Shown piece after piece: positions 1 to 8,516 of a stretch of DNA of 64,000 bases. Each line of letters opens with the position of its first letter. Within the stretch, counting starts at the first letter, position 1. The DNA is from an uncultured Clostridiaceae bacterium (GTDB lineage Bacteria; Bacillota; Clostridia; Clostridiales; Clostridiaceae). Position numbers and translations under genes: made by a program. The stretch lies in contig CAMJGD010000002.1 in assembly GCA_946405135.1 (NCBI GenBank), positions 62,001-126,000 on the forward strand, in the 5' to 3' direction. The notes below the pieces were generated by a model, which was not told where the DNA came from, searched no databases, and saw only the letters and a program-made list of their open reading frames with translations.

Positions 1-282
1 CCCTTCTTTGCTGGGTGAATAAATTTTCCACAGAGCATCGGATACACCTTCAAGACTCCAGCATTGTCCATACAAATCCTTATTTGAATTAAATTCTTTT
101 TTAGATAATTCTTTAGTAAACTTGCTTATAGGTAATTCCCACTCATCTTCCCAATATTTAATACTAGTAAGATAGGTCTCTCCTTTTTCAATCATATGCA
201 TAAATTGACTTAAAGGCATATATCTATAAAGTTTTGTTTCAGCTTTTAATTTATCATCAAGAATTAAACCACTTCTCCCCAT
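1..282 (-). CDS. DUF2971-like protein, N-terminal part (cut by window edge)
   Basis: This reading frame starts with ATG at 282 and runs off the left edge after 94 codons without a stop. A GGGTG ribosome site precedes the start. The N-terminal half has the pattern LYRYMPLSQFMHMIEKGETYL followed by a WEDEWE-type acidic patch, which resembles DUF2971 proteins of unknown function. It does not share an operon with the next gene, because a terminator hairpin lies between them. Family assignment rests on this short motif only. Confidence 0.5.
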   Translation of the reverse strand, partial: MGRSGLILDDKLKAETKLYRYMPLSQFMHMIEKGETYLTSIKYWEDEWELPISKFTKELSKKEFNSNKDLYGQCWSLEGVSDALWKIYSPSKEG

Positions 283-380
283 TGCTTGGCACCCTTTCAC
301 ATTCTATAAAATATTCTTTGATGAAGAAAGATTACTTTTTCAGCTTACCCAAATAAATTCAATTTTATCCTTTAAAATAA

Positions 381-415
381 AAATTCCACCATAAAACTTA
401 TGGTAGAATTTTTTT
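381..415. terminator. Bidirectional intrinsic terminator
   Basis: A 14-bp inverted repeat (381-394 with 398-411) has one mismatch and a three-base loop. T-rich runs follow on both strands. It sits just after the stop codon of the minus-strand DUF5714 gene and most likely ends that transcript. Confidence 0.75.
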
Positions 416-419
416 AAAT

Positions 420-1118
420 CTATTTATTATAAAATGTACAACTTTCTTTTAAACATTGAGAATTAAAATTGCTAAATTCACACTTTATTATATCTGTTTC
501 CAAATCAATTTTAAAATTTTCTTCTAAAAATTTTGCAGCTTCTTCTATAGCTAAAAAGCTATCCCTTTTGCAGCATCTAGGGCCACCGTTTTCTGCAATG
601 GATTTTAAACTTTGTGAAGTCATAAGATTACTCATCTTCCATTCTTCTTTAGAAAGAGGAGTGGCGCCAGTTATTATGCTTATAAATATACCTGTCCCCA
701 CTGCTGCCCCACAGTTTCCATAAAATCCGCAAAATCCGCCTAATACATTTTTAGCCCTTTTTTCTGCTTCATCTATTTTATCAATTATCAACTTATTCTC
801 TCCAATGGAATTATAATAAGCAGTAATTAAAACTGCTGGTACTAAAAAGTGATGCTCTGGCCCATGCATCTTAATAGATGGATGCTTCATTAAATCTATT
901 GCCATGCGAAATGGATTTTTTGAGTCACATTTTGTACAATAGGCTTTTATAATTTCATAAGCTCCTTTTGAATGACAAATATCACAAATATAATGTCCAT
1001 TTTTGCATGCAGCATGAGATAATTTCTTTTCGCCACAATAATGACATTCATATTCTTTCATATCTTCTAAGTAGATTAAATCTTCACCGCATATTAAACA
1101 ATTACTCTTATGCTCCAT
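420..1118 (-). CDS. DUF5714 domain protein, cysteine-rich
   Basis: The 232-residue protein has an N-terminal third full of CxxC pairs (Cys7/10, 25/28, 45/48, 61/64, plus Cys38), the look of zinc ribbons or metal-binding knuckles. The C-terminal part contains GGFCGFYGNCGAAVGTGI and PRCCKRDS motifs, which match DUF5714 proteins of anaerobic bacteria and archaea. Those proteins have no established reaction. A strong AAGGAGGAAGCT ribosome site precedes the ATG. The gene appears to be a single-gene transcript with a terminator downstream. A redox or metal-related role is only a guess from the cysteines. Confidence 0.7.
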   Translation of the reverse strand: MEHKSNCLICGEDLIYLEDMKEYECHYCGEKKLSHAACKNGHYICDICHSKGAYEIIKAYCTKCDSKNPFRMAIDLMKHPSIKMHGPEHHFLVPAVLITAYYNSIGENKLIIDKIDEAEKRAKNVLGGFCGFYGNCGAAVGTGIFISIITGATPLSKEEWKMSNLMTSQSLKSIAENGGPRCCKRDSFLAIEEAAKFLEENFKIDLETDIIKCEFSNFNSQCLKESCTFYNK

Positions 1119-1258
1119 AGCTTCCTCCTTAATTTAATTAATACTTACAATACTCTCAATGAGTTATAAAAACTTTCAGTATTTTATATTATAGTATCTC
1201 ATATACTGTTTTACTATGCTATAGAATTTTTATAAAAACATTTAGTTAAGGGCAAAAA

Positions 1259-1304
1259 AGAAAACTGTGTTAAAATATAATTTCTACCTTAACACAGTCT
1301 CTAA
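1259..1304 (-). terminator. Intrinsic terminator of the ABC operon
   Basis: On the minus strand, GACTGTGTTAAGG and CTTAACACAGTTTTC-type arms form a long stem followed by a T-rich run. It lies downstream of the ABC permease stop. Its arm shares the ACTGTG sequence with several other terminators in this window. Confidence 0.7.
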
Positions 1305-1347
1305 TAGGTTATTTAAATTTAAATAGGATTAATGTCACAAGATTATA

Positions 1348-2145
1348 TTAATATTTTAATTTGAGTTTCTTTTCTATGATAGCCACTATTTTGTACATTA
1401 AGTATGCAAGAATTGATAGAATAATTATACTCATCATTACCATGTCTAACTGAGATATCTGTCCTCCATATACTATTATGAAGCCAAGCCCTTCTTTTGC
1501 TACTAAAAATTCACCCATTATTACCCCTACCCAAGATAAGCCTACATTTATTTTTAGTGCGGATATGAGGGTAGGAATGGACGCAGGTATTATTAGATTA
1601 ATTAGTATTTGGAACTTACTGGCTCCAAAGGTCTTTAAAAGCTTTATTTTGTCTTCATCCACTTCTTTAAAGCCTGAAAGCACACTTATTATAGTAACTA
1701 TTATAGATATTAACAGTGCCATTATTATTATAGCTCCTATACCATTACCTATCCAAAATATTATAATAGGACCTAAAGCTACTTTTGGAAGGGCATTTAA
1801 AACTACTAGATAAGGATCTAATACTTTTGCAGCAAAATCAGACCACCATAATAAAATTGCAATTACTGTACCTAACACCGTACCAAGTAAAAAACCTATT
1901 ATAGTTTCATAGCAGGTAACAAATATATGCCTGAATAAAGTACCCTCTTTATAAAAAACTATTAAGCTTTTTATCATTCTAGAAGGAGTACTAGTTAAAA
2001 ATGGATCTATCCATCTATAGTACCCTGATATTTCCCACAGAGCTAAAAATAGAACTAAGATAAATATTCTAAAAAAGGCTACTTTGAATTTATCTTTTTT
2101 TAATTTATTTAAGTACTCCTTATGCTCATTGCTCTGTGCCATCAT
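1348..2145 (-). CDS. ABC transporter permease, SsuC/TauC type
   Basis: This 265-residue protein has about six hydrophobic segments. A binding-protein-dependent-transport signature near residues 165-195 (TFGASKFQILINLIIPA) is the EAA loop that contacts the ATPase. It belongs to the family of nitrate, sulfonate, taurine and thiamine-precursor permeases. It overlaps the upstream ATPase gene by 20 bases, so the two are translationally coupled. It is the last gene of the operon whose binding-protein gene is interrupted. The substrate cannot be read from the sequence. Confidence 0.85.
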   Translation of the reverse strand: MMAQSNEHKEYLNKLKKDKFKVAFFRIFILVLFLALWEISGYYRWIDPFLTSTPSRMIKSLIVFYKEGTLFRHIFVTCYETIIGFLLGTVLGTVIAILLWWSDFAAKVLDPYLVVLNALPKVALGPIIIFWIGNGIGAIIIMALLISIIVTIISVLSGFKEVDEDKIKLLKTFGASKFQILINLIIPASIPTLISALKINVGLSWVGVIMGEFLVAKEGLGFIIVYGGQISQLDMVMMSIIILSILAYLMYKIVAIIEKKLKLKY

Positions 2146-2920
2146 CTAAATCCAGCTCCTTCCATATATCATTAAAGTATATTCTAAATTCTGGTGCTTC
2201 TCGCTTTTTTATAGGAGAGCAATACAAGCAATTATCAAAGTATATGTCTACCTCTTTCTTTATATATGCAGGTCTTTTAGATAAAACTATGATTTTAGAA
2301 GAAGTAGATATGGCTTCTGCTATGTCATGAGTTACCATGATAGCTGTTTTCCCTTCTTTTTTTATTATGTCATAAATTTCATCACTAACCTTCAATCGAC
2401 TTTGATAATCAAGAGCTGAAAAAGGTTCATCTAATAGTAAAATTTCCGGATCTAAGGCTAAAGTTCTTATAAGAGCCACTCTCTGCCTCATTCCACCAGA
2501 TAGTTCGGAAGGTTTATGATCTTTAAATTCGTAAAGTCCATAAGAATGAAGAAGATTATTCAATCTATCTTTTGCTTCTATATTTAAGCTTTTCTTTATC
2601 TTTAATCCAAGGCACACATTTTCCCATACAGTTAACCATTCAAAAAGATGATCCTTTTGAAACATATATCCCATTTTATTGCTGTGTCCCTTAAGTTCAC
2701 TACCTTCTAGTATTATGTTTCCGCTAGAAGGTTTAATAAGACCACATATTATATTTAATAAAGTAGATTTTCCACAGCCTGAAGGCCCTACTATACTTAG
2801 AAATTCCCCCTCTTCTACAGAAAAGCTCACGTCCTTTATAGCTTCTGTTTCACCTTTAGGCGAATGATAATTCATATTTATATTATTTATGAGAAGCATG
2901 CTCATAGTTTTCACCACCAA
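2126..2920 (-). CDS. ABC transporter ATP-binding protein, SsuB/TauB type
   Basis: The 264-residue ATPase has a Walker A (GPSGCGKST, about residues 43-51), a Q-loop, the signature LSGGMRQR, Walker B ILLLDEPFSALD and a switch histidine in VTHDI. These are all the catalytic elements. It sits five bases after the C-terminal fragment of the binding protein and overlaps the permease. While the serine-recombinase element is inserted upstream, transcription of this gene may depend on read-through from the recombinase. Confidence 0.88.
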   Translation of the reverse strand: MVVKTMSMLLINNINMNYHSPKGETEAIKDVSFSVEEGEFLSIVGPSGCGKSTLLNIICGLIKPSSGNIILEGSELKGHSNKMGYMFQKDHLFEWLTVWENVCLGLKIKKSLNIEAKDRLNNLLHSYGLYEFKDHKPSELSGGMRQRVALIRTLALDPEILLLDEPFSALDYQSRLKVSDEIYDIIKKEGKTAIMVTHDIAEAISTSSKIIVLSKRPAYIKKEVDIYFDNCLYCSPIKKREAPEFRIYFNDIWKELDLDDGTEQ

Positions 2921-2925
2921 ATAGG

Positions 2926-3718
2926 CTATTTTACATCCTTAATAACCTTTTCTGCGTACTTGTTTGTTACAATTTTATTGAAAGCAGGTCTTTCAGGTAT
3001 TAGATCAGCCTTATAAGATTGGATTATATCCATAAGCCTATTTATATCCTGCTCCTTTATTACAGGAGTTTTTGAAAAGGCATCTATGGCTTTATAATTT
3101 TTTATTACTTTTACTATAAGTTCTTCGTCAGTTCCTGGGAAAAAAGATATGATTTCTTTAGCAATATCTTTTTCACTAGCACTATCTACCCACTTTTGTC
3201 CCTTATATATAGCTCTTGTAAATCTTTCAATCAAATCTGAATTTTTATCCATATAAGATTTTGTTGAAAAAAAGCAAGTATAAGGAATTACCCCTGCAGA
3301 CTCCCCTACAGAAGCTACTATAAAACCTGATTTGTCTTTTTCAAGCATACTTGCAGTAGGTTCGAATAAAGCTACATACTCTCCTGTTCCTCCTTTAAAA
3401 GCACCAGCATTAGCAGTAAGGGCTAGATTTGTTATCACGTTATTATCCTGTCCTGGGTTTATTCCATGATTTCTCATTACATATTCTAATGTCATTTCAG
3501 GCACTCCACCAGGTCTTCCTCCTATTATAGTTTTACCCTTTAAAGATTCCCATTTAAAGTCCTTTTCCTCTTTCCTTCCTACTAAAAACGAACCATCCTT
3601 TTGAGTAAGCTGTGCAAACAATATGGGATAATCCTCTCTTTTTTGATTATTAATATAAATAACCTGTTCAGGACCACAAAACCCTATATCTGCACTGCCG
3701 CTTAATACTTGCTGCATA
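2926..3718 (-). pseudogene. ABC substrate-binding protein, C-terminal fragment (interrupted gene)
   Basis: The fragment encodes the C-terminal three quarters of an SsuA/THI5-like periplasmic-binding protein, beginning near MQQVLSGSADIGFCGPE. It has no signal peptide of its own and no convincing ribosome site before Met at 3717. The missing lipoprotein N-terminus lies at 10579-10820 on the same strand. Joining the two at the shared AC dinucleotide gives 242 + 793 = 1035 nucleotides, exactly 345 codons, reading VKTMQQVLSG across the joint. The gene is therefore split by an integrated element rather than decayed. Excision would rebuild it. Confidence 0.88.
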
Positions 3719-3728
3719 GTCTTATCTG
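3711..3728. other. Attachment-site junction, left end of integrated element
   Basis: Here the reading frame of the binding protein changes to the end of the recombinase gene. The minus strand reads GATAAGAC then TATGCAGC. Compared with the other end (GTGAAAAC then ACAAG), only a short AC core (3719-3720, GT on the plus strand) plus scattered neighbours is shared. A two-base core is typical of large serine recombinases. Confidence 0.7.
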
Positions 3729-5392
3729 GAAGAATCTTCTAAACACAATTTCTCTAATGACTTTCTTCTAACACCACCTATAGGTATAGATGAGGTAGCA
3801 TTGAAAAGATTAATCTGTAAGGATTTATTTTTACTGTCCCATATAATGAAATTTACTATCTCTAAAAGATAGGAACGCTTTTTTTCTATATCAGAAATAG
3901 TATCAAAGAGCTTTTTAAAATTTTCAAGATTGGTACTGATCTCATCTACATAATCTAATTTTGTATCGGAAGTAGTTAGGATATTTTTTAAGGCAAGTAT
4001 CTCTTTTTCTAAAGAAGCATTTTGCTTATTAATATTTTCAATTTCATTTTCAAATTTGGAAATTATGGTAGGATTATCTTCTAATAAGGCTAATTTTCTT
4101 ATCAAGCCTCGAATGAGTTTATTATTATTTTCTATTTGTTTTTCTAATTTTAATTGTTCCTCCCTCATTAAGCTATGTCTAGTATTTCCCTTTGATATAT
4201 TTTGGTCATAGGCTTCAGTAAGTTCCTCTATAGTAAGTCCCTTTATATTTGATAAGACAAGATCTTCAGCTTTATCGGCATTTAGCATTTTGCAACTACA
4301 TCTATTAGAAGCTCTATTTTTTAAGTTACATCTATAGTATCTTTCATACTTACCGCTTTTAGGGTTGTTCCTGCTCCAAGAGCCCATGCTGCTGCCACAT
4401 TCCCCACAGATAAGAAGTCCAGATAGTAGAAATTTATTTCCAGTAGCACTTCTAGGGGATGGCTTTAAACCTTTTAAAGTATTTATGTTTTGACATTTAA
4501 GCCATAAGTCGCTAGGGATAATTCCTTCATGCTTTCCTACAGCAATAATCCATTCATCTATAGGATTAGCTTTTTTACCTTTTTCTTTTTTATTGTAGGT
4601 AATAACACCATTAGTACCATTAAAATCACCACAAACTATAGCGCCTAGACTTTTAAAGTACTCTGAGATATTCTTATCGGCATAGGTATAAACAGGATTT
4701 TTTATAATCTGCTTCACAGTACCCTGTGAAAACTCTCCGCCATTTTTCCCTTTATAATGGTGAGAACATAGATAATTAGCTACAGAAGGGAAGCCTTTTT
4801 TCTCTAAGTACAAATTAAAAATAAGCTTAACAACTTCTATTTCTTTTGGTATAGGAGTAAGCTTATACATTCTTTTGTTTTTACCATTTACATCTTTATA
4901 GCTAATAGCTTCAGATCTAAAGCCAAGAGGGGAAGTACCTCCGAGCCACCTACCAGTCTTGGCAAGCTCAAGCATATTATCTCTAATTCTTTCAGCAATA
5001 GTTTCACGCTCAAGCTGGGCAAATACAGAAGCAATATACACCATAGCTCTTCCTATAGGGATAGAAGTATCAAAATGCTCTTTTATAGAAACAAAATCAA
5101 TATCATGCTTTTGAAGAATCTCTAAAGTGGAAGAGAAGTCAGCCACATTACGAGAAATTCTATCAAGTCTATAACAGATAAGCATTGAAAACTTCCTAGC
5201 CTTAGCGTCCTTAATCATTTCCTTAAACTTAGGACGGTTTATATTACCACCACTAAAACCTTCATCAGTATAATATAAAAACTCAGTAACACCAGCTTTA
5301 ACACCAAATTCCTTACAAAGCTGAATTTGATTCTCTATAGATTCGCCTTTATCTGTTTCTAAAGATTTTCTAGCATATATAGCAGCAATCAT
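3722..5392 (-). CDS. Large serine recombinase (site-specific integrase)
   Basis: The 556-residue protein begins with a resolvase domain containing the nucleophile Ser10 in IYARKSLETDKGES and the YRLDRISRN helix. A recombinase domain follows at about 160-260. A zinc ribbon (CGECGSSM ... CNLKN ... CSCKML) comes next, then a coiled coil at about 410-475. This is the full layout of phage- or transposon-type large serine integrases. The stop codon lies one base from the inferred crossover point, so the gene forms the extreme end of the element. It probably catalyses insertion into, and excision from, the binding-protein gene. Confidence 0.92.
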   Translation of the reverse strand: MIAAIYARKSLETDKGESIENQIQLCKEFGVKAGVTEFLYYTDEGFSGGNINRPKFKEMIKDAKARKFSMLICYRLDRISRNVADFSSTLEILQKHDIDFVSIKEHFDTSIPIGRAMVYIASVFAQLERETIAERIRDNMLELAKTGRWLGGTSPLGFRSEAISYKDVNGKNKRMYKLTPIPKEIEVVKLIFNLYLEKKGFPSVANYLCSHHYKGKNGGEFSQGTVKQIIKNPVYTYADKNISEYFKSLGAIVCGDFNGTNGVITYNKKEKGKKANPIDEWIIAVGKHEGIIPSDLWLKCQNINTLKGLKPSPRSATGNKFLLSGLLICGECGSSMGSWSRNNPKSGKYERYYRCNLKNRASNRCSCKMLNADKAEDLVLSNIKGLTIEELTEAYDQNISKGNTRHSLMREEQLKLEKQIENNNKLIRGLIRKLALLEDNPTIISKFENEIENINKQNASLEKEILALKNILTTSDTKLDYVDEISTNLENFKKLFDTISDIEKKRSYLLEIVNFIIWDSKNKSLQINLFNATSSIPIGGVRRKSLEKLCLEDSSR

Positions 5393-5519
5393 AAAATCGC
5401 CTCCATGGTTAGAGCTTATAGTAAAGTTTATGTTATTTGAAATTTTAAAAGAAGGATTTTGTAACGAAATTAAAAGATTTGAATATTATAAAGTTAGAGT
5501 ATTTTTAATGGTGATTTTG

Positions 5520-5687
5520 ATGGTGCAAAAGAAGGGGATTACCGTAACTTTAAATTATCCAAAAGAGGACAAGGCTCTTAAAGAATTAAAAGAAAGAAAA
5601 GCAACCATAGTGCTTGAGATATTAAAAGAAAAGTATGGAGATAAAGTTTTAGAAGAATATATAAATAGTATAAGAAAAAAGAAATAA
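5520..5687 (+). CDS. Small charged protein divergent from the recombinase
   Basis: The likely product is 55 residues starting with MVQKKGITVTLNYPKED, using ATG at 5520 after a weak GGTGAT ribosome site. The frame is open from 5430, so a longer N-terminus is possible. It is rich in Lys and Glu and predicted helical in its C-terminal half. It is transcribed away from the recombinase inside the integrated element. I do not recognise a family. Its position is where excision-control factors are often found, but nothing in the sequence proves that. Confidence 0.55.
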   Translation: MVQKKGITVTLNYPKEDKALKELKERKATIVLEILKEKYGDKVLEEYINSIRKKK

Positions 5688-5716
5688 GTTTACTCATAAA
5701 TTAAAGATAAAATAAA

Positions 5717-5815
5717 GGGGGCTGTTGCACTAAGGAATTTACATACAATATATTGATTTCCAAATTTAAAATTAGCACTATATATTATAGTATTTATTCT
5801 TAATTCCACAGCTCC
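5717..5815. repeat. 99-bp MITE-like repeat, copy A
   Basis: This sequence begins GGGGGCTGTTGCACTAAGG and ends with a degenerate inverted copy (AATTCCACAGCTCC). It is about 90% identical by eye to the sequence at 19796-19894. The ends resemble the terminal repeats of IS1182-type elements. No transposase is encoded, so it looks like a miniature inverted-repeat element. Confidence 0.7.
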
Positions 5816-5923
5816 TTGTACATATTCTTTTTCAGTTTCCATATAGTTTTTCACCTTCCAATAAAGTATTTTAAATATTACCTTGAAAAATATTAATACG
5901 CACTATCCTACAAGTCTGACATA

Positions 5924-6105
5924 TTATAAAAAAATACGACTAACCATTAATACTTTATCTTTATCTTTATTTATTACAAACCCATAACTTGTTATATGAA
6001 TAATTTCATTGTCTCTTTTTAAAATATCATTAAACATATTTATGTATTTCAATATTACTTCCTTGTCCTTTCTCTCTTGCTCATTTGAATGGATAAATTC
6101 TTCTA
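5924..6105 (-). pseudogene. NUDIX hydrolase remnant (N-terminal part only)
   Basis: The minus strand reads GGTLEEFIHSNEQERKDKE and then IIHITSYGFVINKDKDKVLM before a stop at 5924. The HITSYGFVINKDKDKVLM stretch matches the first strand of NUDIX hydrolases. The NUDIX box that should follow is absent, and no good start codon follows the GGAGG site. It is a truncated remnant just downstream of the radical SAM gene. The 5694-5923 stretch holds only copy A of the repeat and a short reading frame truncated by it. Confidence 0.55.
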
Positions 6106-6114
6106 AAGTACCTC

Positions 6115-6987
6115 CTATACATTAAAACCTATTTGAACTTCACTATTTTTCTCTTCAAAAGCTTTCATATAATTAAAAACTTCTCTTACGTCACAAATAA
6201 TATTATTCTTCTGACAGGTTTCTTTAATAATTTTCATCAAATTTTCATGATTCTTACTTATTACTTCATAACTATTCCCATATTGTCTTATGTATTTTTC
6301 TTTTAAACCTTTAAAATGCTTATCTAAATTCTTATAATAATATTCCCTATTTCCATTTCTTAATGTTAACCCAATACCAAATACTATAATTCCTTTAACT
6401 TTAGCTTCTATACAATAATCTAATATTCCTCTTATATTTTCCTCTGTATCATTTATATAAGGTAAAATAGGAGTTAGCCAAACTACTGTAGGAATTTTGT
6501 TATCCCTCATTATCTTTAAAACTTCAAATCGTTCTTTTGTTGTAGAAACATTTGGTTCAATAATCTTGCATAATTCTTCATCATAAGTTGTTAATGTCAT
6601 TTGTACAACACACTTTGATTTATTATTTATACTTCTTAGCAAGTCTAAATCTCTTAATATTCTATTTGATTTAGTTTGTATTGCTAAGCCAAATCCATAC
6701 TCATCAATTATCTCTAAACATTTTCTTGTATTTTGAAGCTTTTCTTCTAGATGAATATATGGATCACTCATTGCACCTGTTCCAATCATACACTTTTTTC
6801 TTTTTCTCCTAAGTGTATCCTCTAATAGCTGTGGTGCATTAGTCTTAACCTCTATGTCTTCAAAAATATGATTCATTCCATAACAAAGACTTCTGGAGTC
6901 ACAATATATACATCCATGAGTACATCCTCTATAAATATTCATTCCATTATTAGTAGATAGTATCCCTTTTGCCATCACCTCATGCAT
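6115..6987 (-). CDS. SPL-family radical SAM protein
   Basis: This 290-residue protein binds an iron-sulfur cluster and SAM through Cys22, Cys26 and Cys29 (RGCTHGCIYC). It aligns with the spore-photoproduct-lyase-like radical SAM group but is shorter than true SPL, and its substrate is unknown. A GGGGG site lies before ATG at 6987. A second in-frame ATG four codons later also has a GAGGTG site. It is cargo of the integrated element. The window also contains a full-length spore photoproduct lyase, so this is a different enzyme. Confidence 0.8.
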   Translation of the reverse strand: MHEVMAKGILSTNNGMNIYRGCTHGCIYCDSRSLCYGMNHIFEDIEVKTNAPQLLEDTLRRKRKKCMIGTGAMSDPYIHLEEKLQNTRKCLEIIDEYGFGLAIQTKSNRILRDLDLLRSINNKSKCVVQMTLTTYDEELCKIIEPNVSTTKERFEVLKIMRDNKIPTVVWLTPILPYINDTEENIRGILDYCIEAKVKGIIVFGIGLTLRNGNREYYYKNLDKHFKGLKEKYIRQYGNSYEVISKNHENLMKIIKETCQKNNIICDVREVFNYMKAFEEKNSEVQIGFNV

Positions 6988-7027
6988 ATAATCGTAACCC
7001 CCTTTTAATAATTGTATCTCTTAATAA

Positions 7028-7468
7028 TTACTTCAATGAAATATAAATATCAACTTTAGCATTATTGAAATCTGAATTTAAATATTCTTCAAAATCTGCT
7101 TTATAGCTTCTATCTAAATCCATTTGCCAAATTTCATTCCAAGCTTTTACAACTGCTTTTTCCATATGTCCTTCAATAGAAAACTTAGCATATTTCCCTG
7201 CAGGAATTTTCTTTATGGTAAGTCCTTTATTTTCAGCCTTACATACCTCATTTCCTGCTGTAACTAAATACTTATTATTTTCATAATCTGAATAAAGTCC
7301 TATGGCATATTCATTCACTTTATTTTTTATTGTTTCGTTAATGCCACCTTGATATAACTTTTCCCAAAGGCCTCCAATGGTTTTTACCATATTAGGATCA
7401 TCATTACTTGTAACAGCACTAACTCCTACTACTATTTTTTCTTCTAAATTAACAATTTCATACTTCAT
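7028..7468 (-). CDS. GyrI-like / AraC effector-binding-domain protein
   Basis: I place the start at ATG 7468 because GGAGGTTATAAAT sits immediately before it. This gives 146 residues starting MKYEIVNLEEKIVVGVSA. The whole protein is one effector-binding (GyrI/SOUL-like) domain with no DNA-binding part, ending in a VDIYISLK strand. Such stand-alone domains bind small hydrophobic molecules. It lies between a WYL regulator and a radical SAM gene, all on the same strand. Confidence 0.75.
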   Translation of the reverse strand: MKYEIVNLEEKIVVGVSAVTSNDDPNMVKTIGGLWEKLYQGGINETIKNKVNEYAIGLYSDYENNKYLVTAGNEVCKAENKGLTIKKIPAGKYAKFSIEGHMEKAVVKAWNEIWQMDLDRSYKADFEEYLNSDFNNAKVDIYISLK

Positions 7469-7534
7469 ATTTATAACCTCCATATATTTGATAAGGTTAT
7501 TATACTTGGATTAATATGACAACTATATGTCATA

Positions 7535-8437
7535 TTAAGAATAATTTAAAAGCATTTTTTCAATTTTATTTTTAATTTCTTTTCTTATTTCTTGTGGTGC
7601 TAGAACTTCACATTCTTCTCCAAATGAAGATATATAGCTAAAAAGCCATTCTCCTTTTGGATATTCAATAGTAACAATAAAACTACCGTCATCTAGCTTC
7701 TTAAAATCTTCAAATTCATCATACACTCTATATGCCATTTTAGAAGAAATTCTCATTTTCAAAGTAATAAATTCATCATTAAAAATATTATCTTCCTTCA
7801 TTATATTTTTTGGTGCTTTAATATTAAAACCCTCTTTAGAAATATATAAATCCTTTATCCTTCTTAATTTAAAAAATCTATAATCATTTCGTATTCTGCA
7901 ATACCCATACATATACCAACTTTGACCTTTAAAATACAATTTCAATGGACATACTTCCCTATTAATATTTTCACCTTTACCACTGCTATAATCAAATTTT
8001 ACTACTTTTTTACTTAATATTGCAGATTTAAGATTATTAAAAGTTTCTTTTTCCCTTTCTGCATTTCCCCAATTTGAAAAATCAACTTCTATCCAATCAG
8101 TATTATTTTCACCTAATATATTATTTAATTTTTTAAGAACCGTTTTAGACTCTGGATCATTAAAACTTACAGCATTAACTGCTCTTATAGATGATAATAT
8201 TTCTGACTTTTCTTCTTCTGTTAATATAGCTTTATTTAATACAAAGTCTGGTAATATAGATATACCTCCACCTTTCCCTTTACTCATATATACTGGAATC
8301 CCTGCTGTAGACAGTGTTTCAATATCTCTATAAATAGTTCTTTGTGATACTTCAAATCTTTCTGCTAATTCTTTTGCAGTTACAATCTTCTTCTCTAAAA
8401 GAATATATATAATTTCAAATAATCTATTTACTTGCAT
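7535..8437 (-). CDS. YafY-type HTH/WYL transcription regulator
   Basis: The 300-residue protein opens with a winged HTH (residues 1-60, including AKELAERFEVSQRTIYRDIETL). It then carries a WYL ligand-binding domain (about 135-210, with GQSWYMYGYCRIRNDYRFFKL) and a C-terminal extension. This is the DeoR/YafY architecture. AAAGGGG precedes the ATG. It probably controls the neighbouring GyrI-like gene, a common pairing. There are 66 bases between the two genes. Confidence 0.85.
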   Translation of the reverse strand: MQVNRLFEIIYILLEKKIVTAKELAERFEVSQRTIYRDIETLSTAGIPVYMSKGKGGGISILPDFVLNKAILTEEEKSEILSSIRAVNAVSFNDPESKTVLKKLNNILGENNTDWIEVDFSNWGNAEREKETFNNLKSAILSKKVVKFDYSSGKGENINREVCPLKLYFKGQSWYMYGYCRIRNDYRFFKLRRIKDLYISKEGFNIKAPKNIMKEDNIFNDEFITLKMRISSKMAYRVYDEFEDFKKLDDGSFIVTIEYPKGEWLFSYISSFGEECEVLAPQEIRKEIKNKIEKMLLNYS

Positions 8438-8516
8438 AATGTTTTTCCCCTTTATTATACATGCCTTTGTGTAATTATTTTTTATTATTTGGCTATGCTT
8501 TAAGAACGTGTATTTG

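Noticed and set aside
6115..6987. Second spore photoproduct lyase gene
   Set aside because: Only the radical SAM motif and general family match; the length and remaining motifs differ from the true lyase at 44295-45317.
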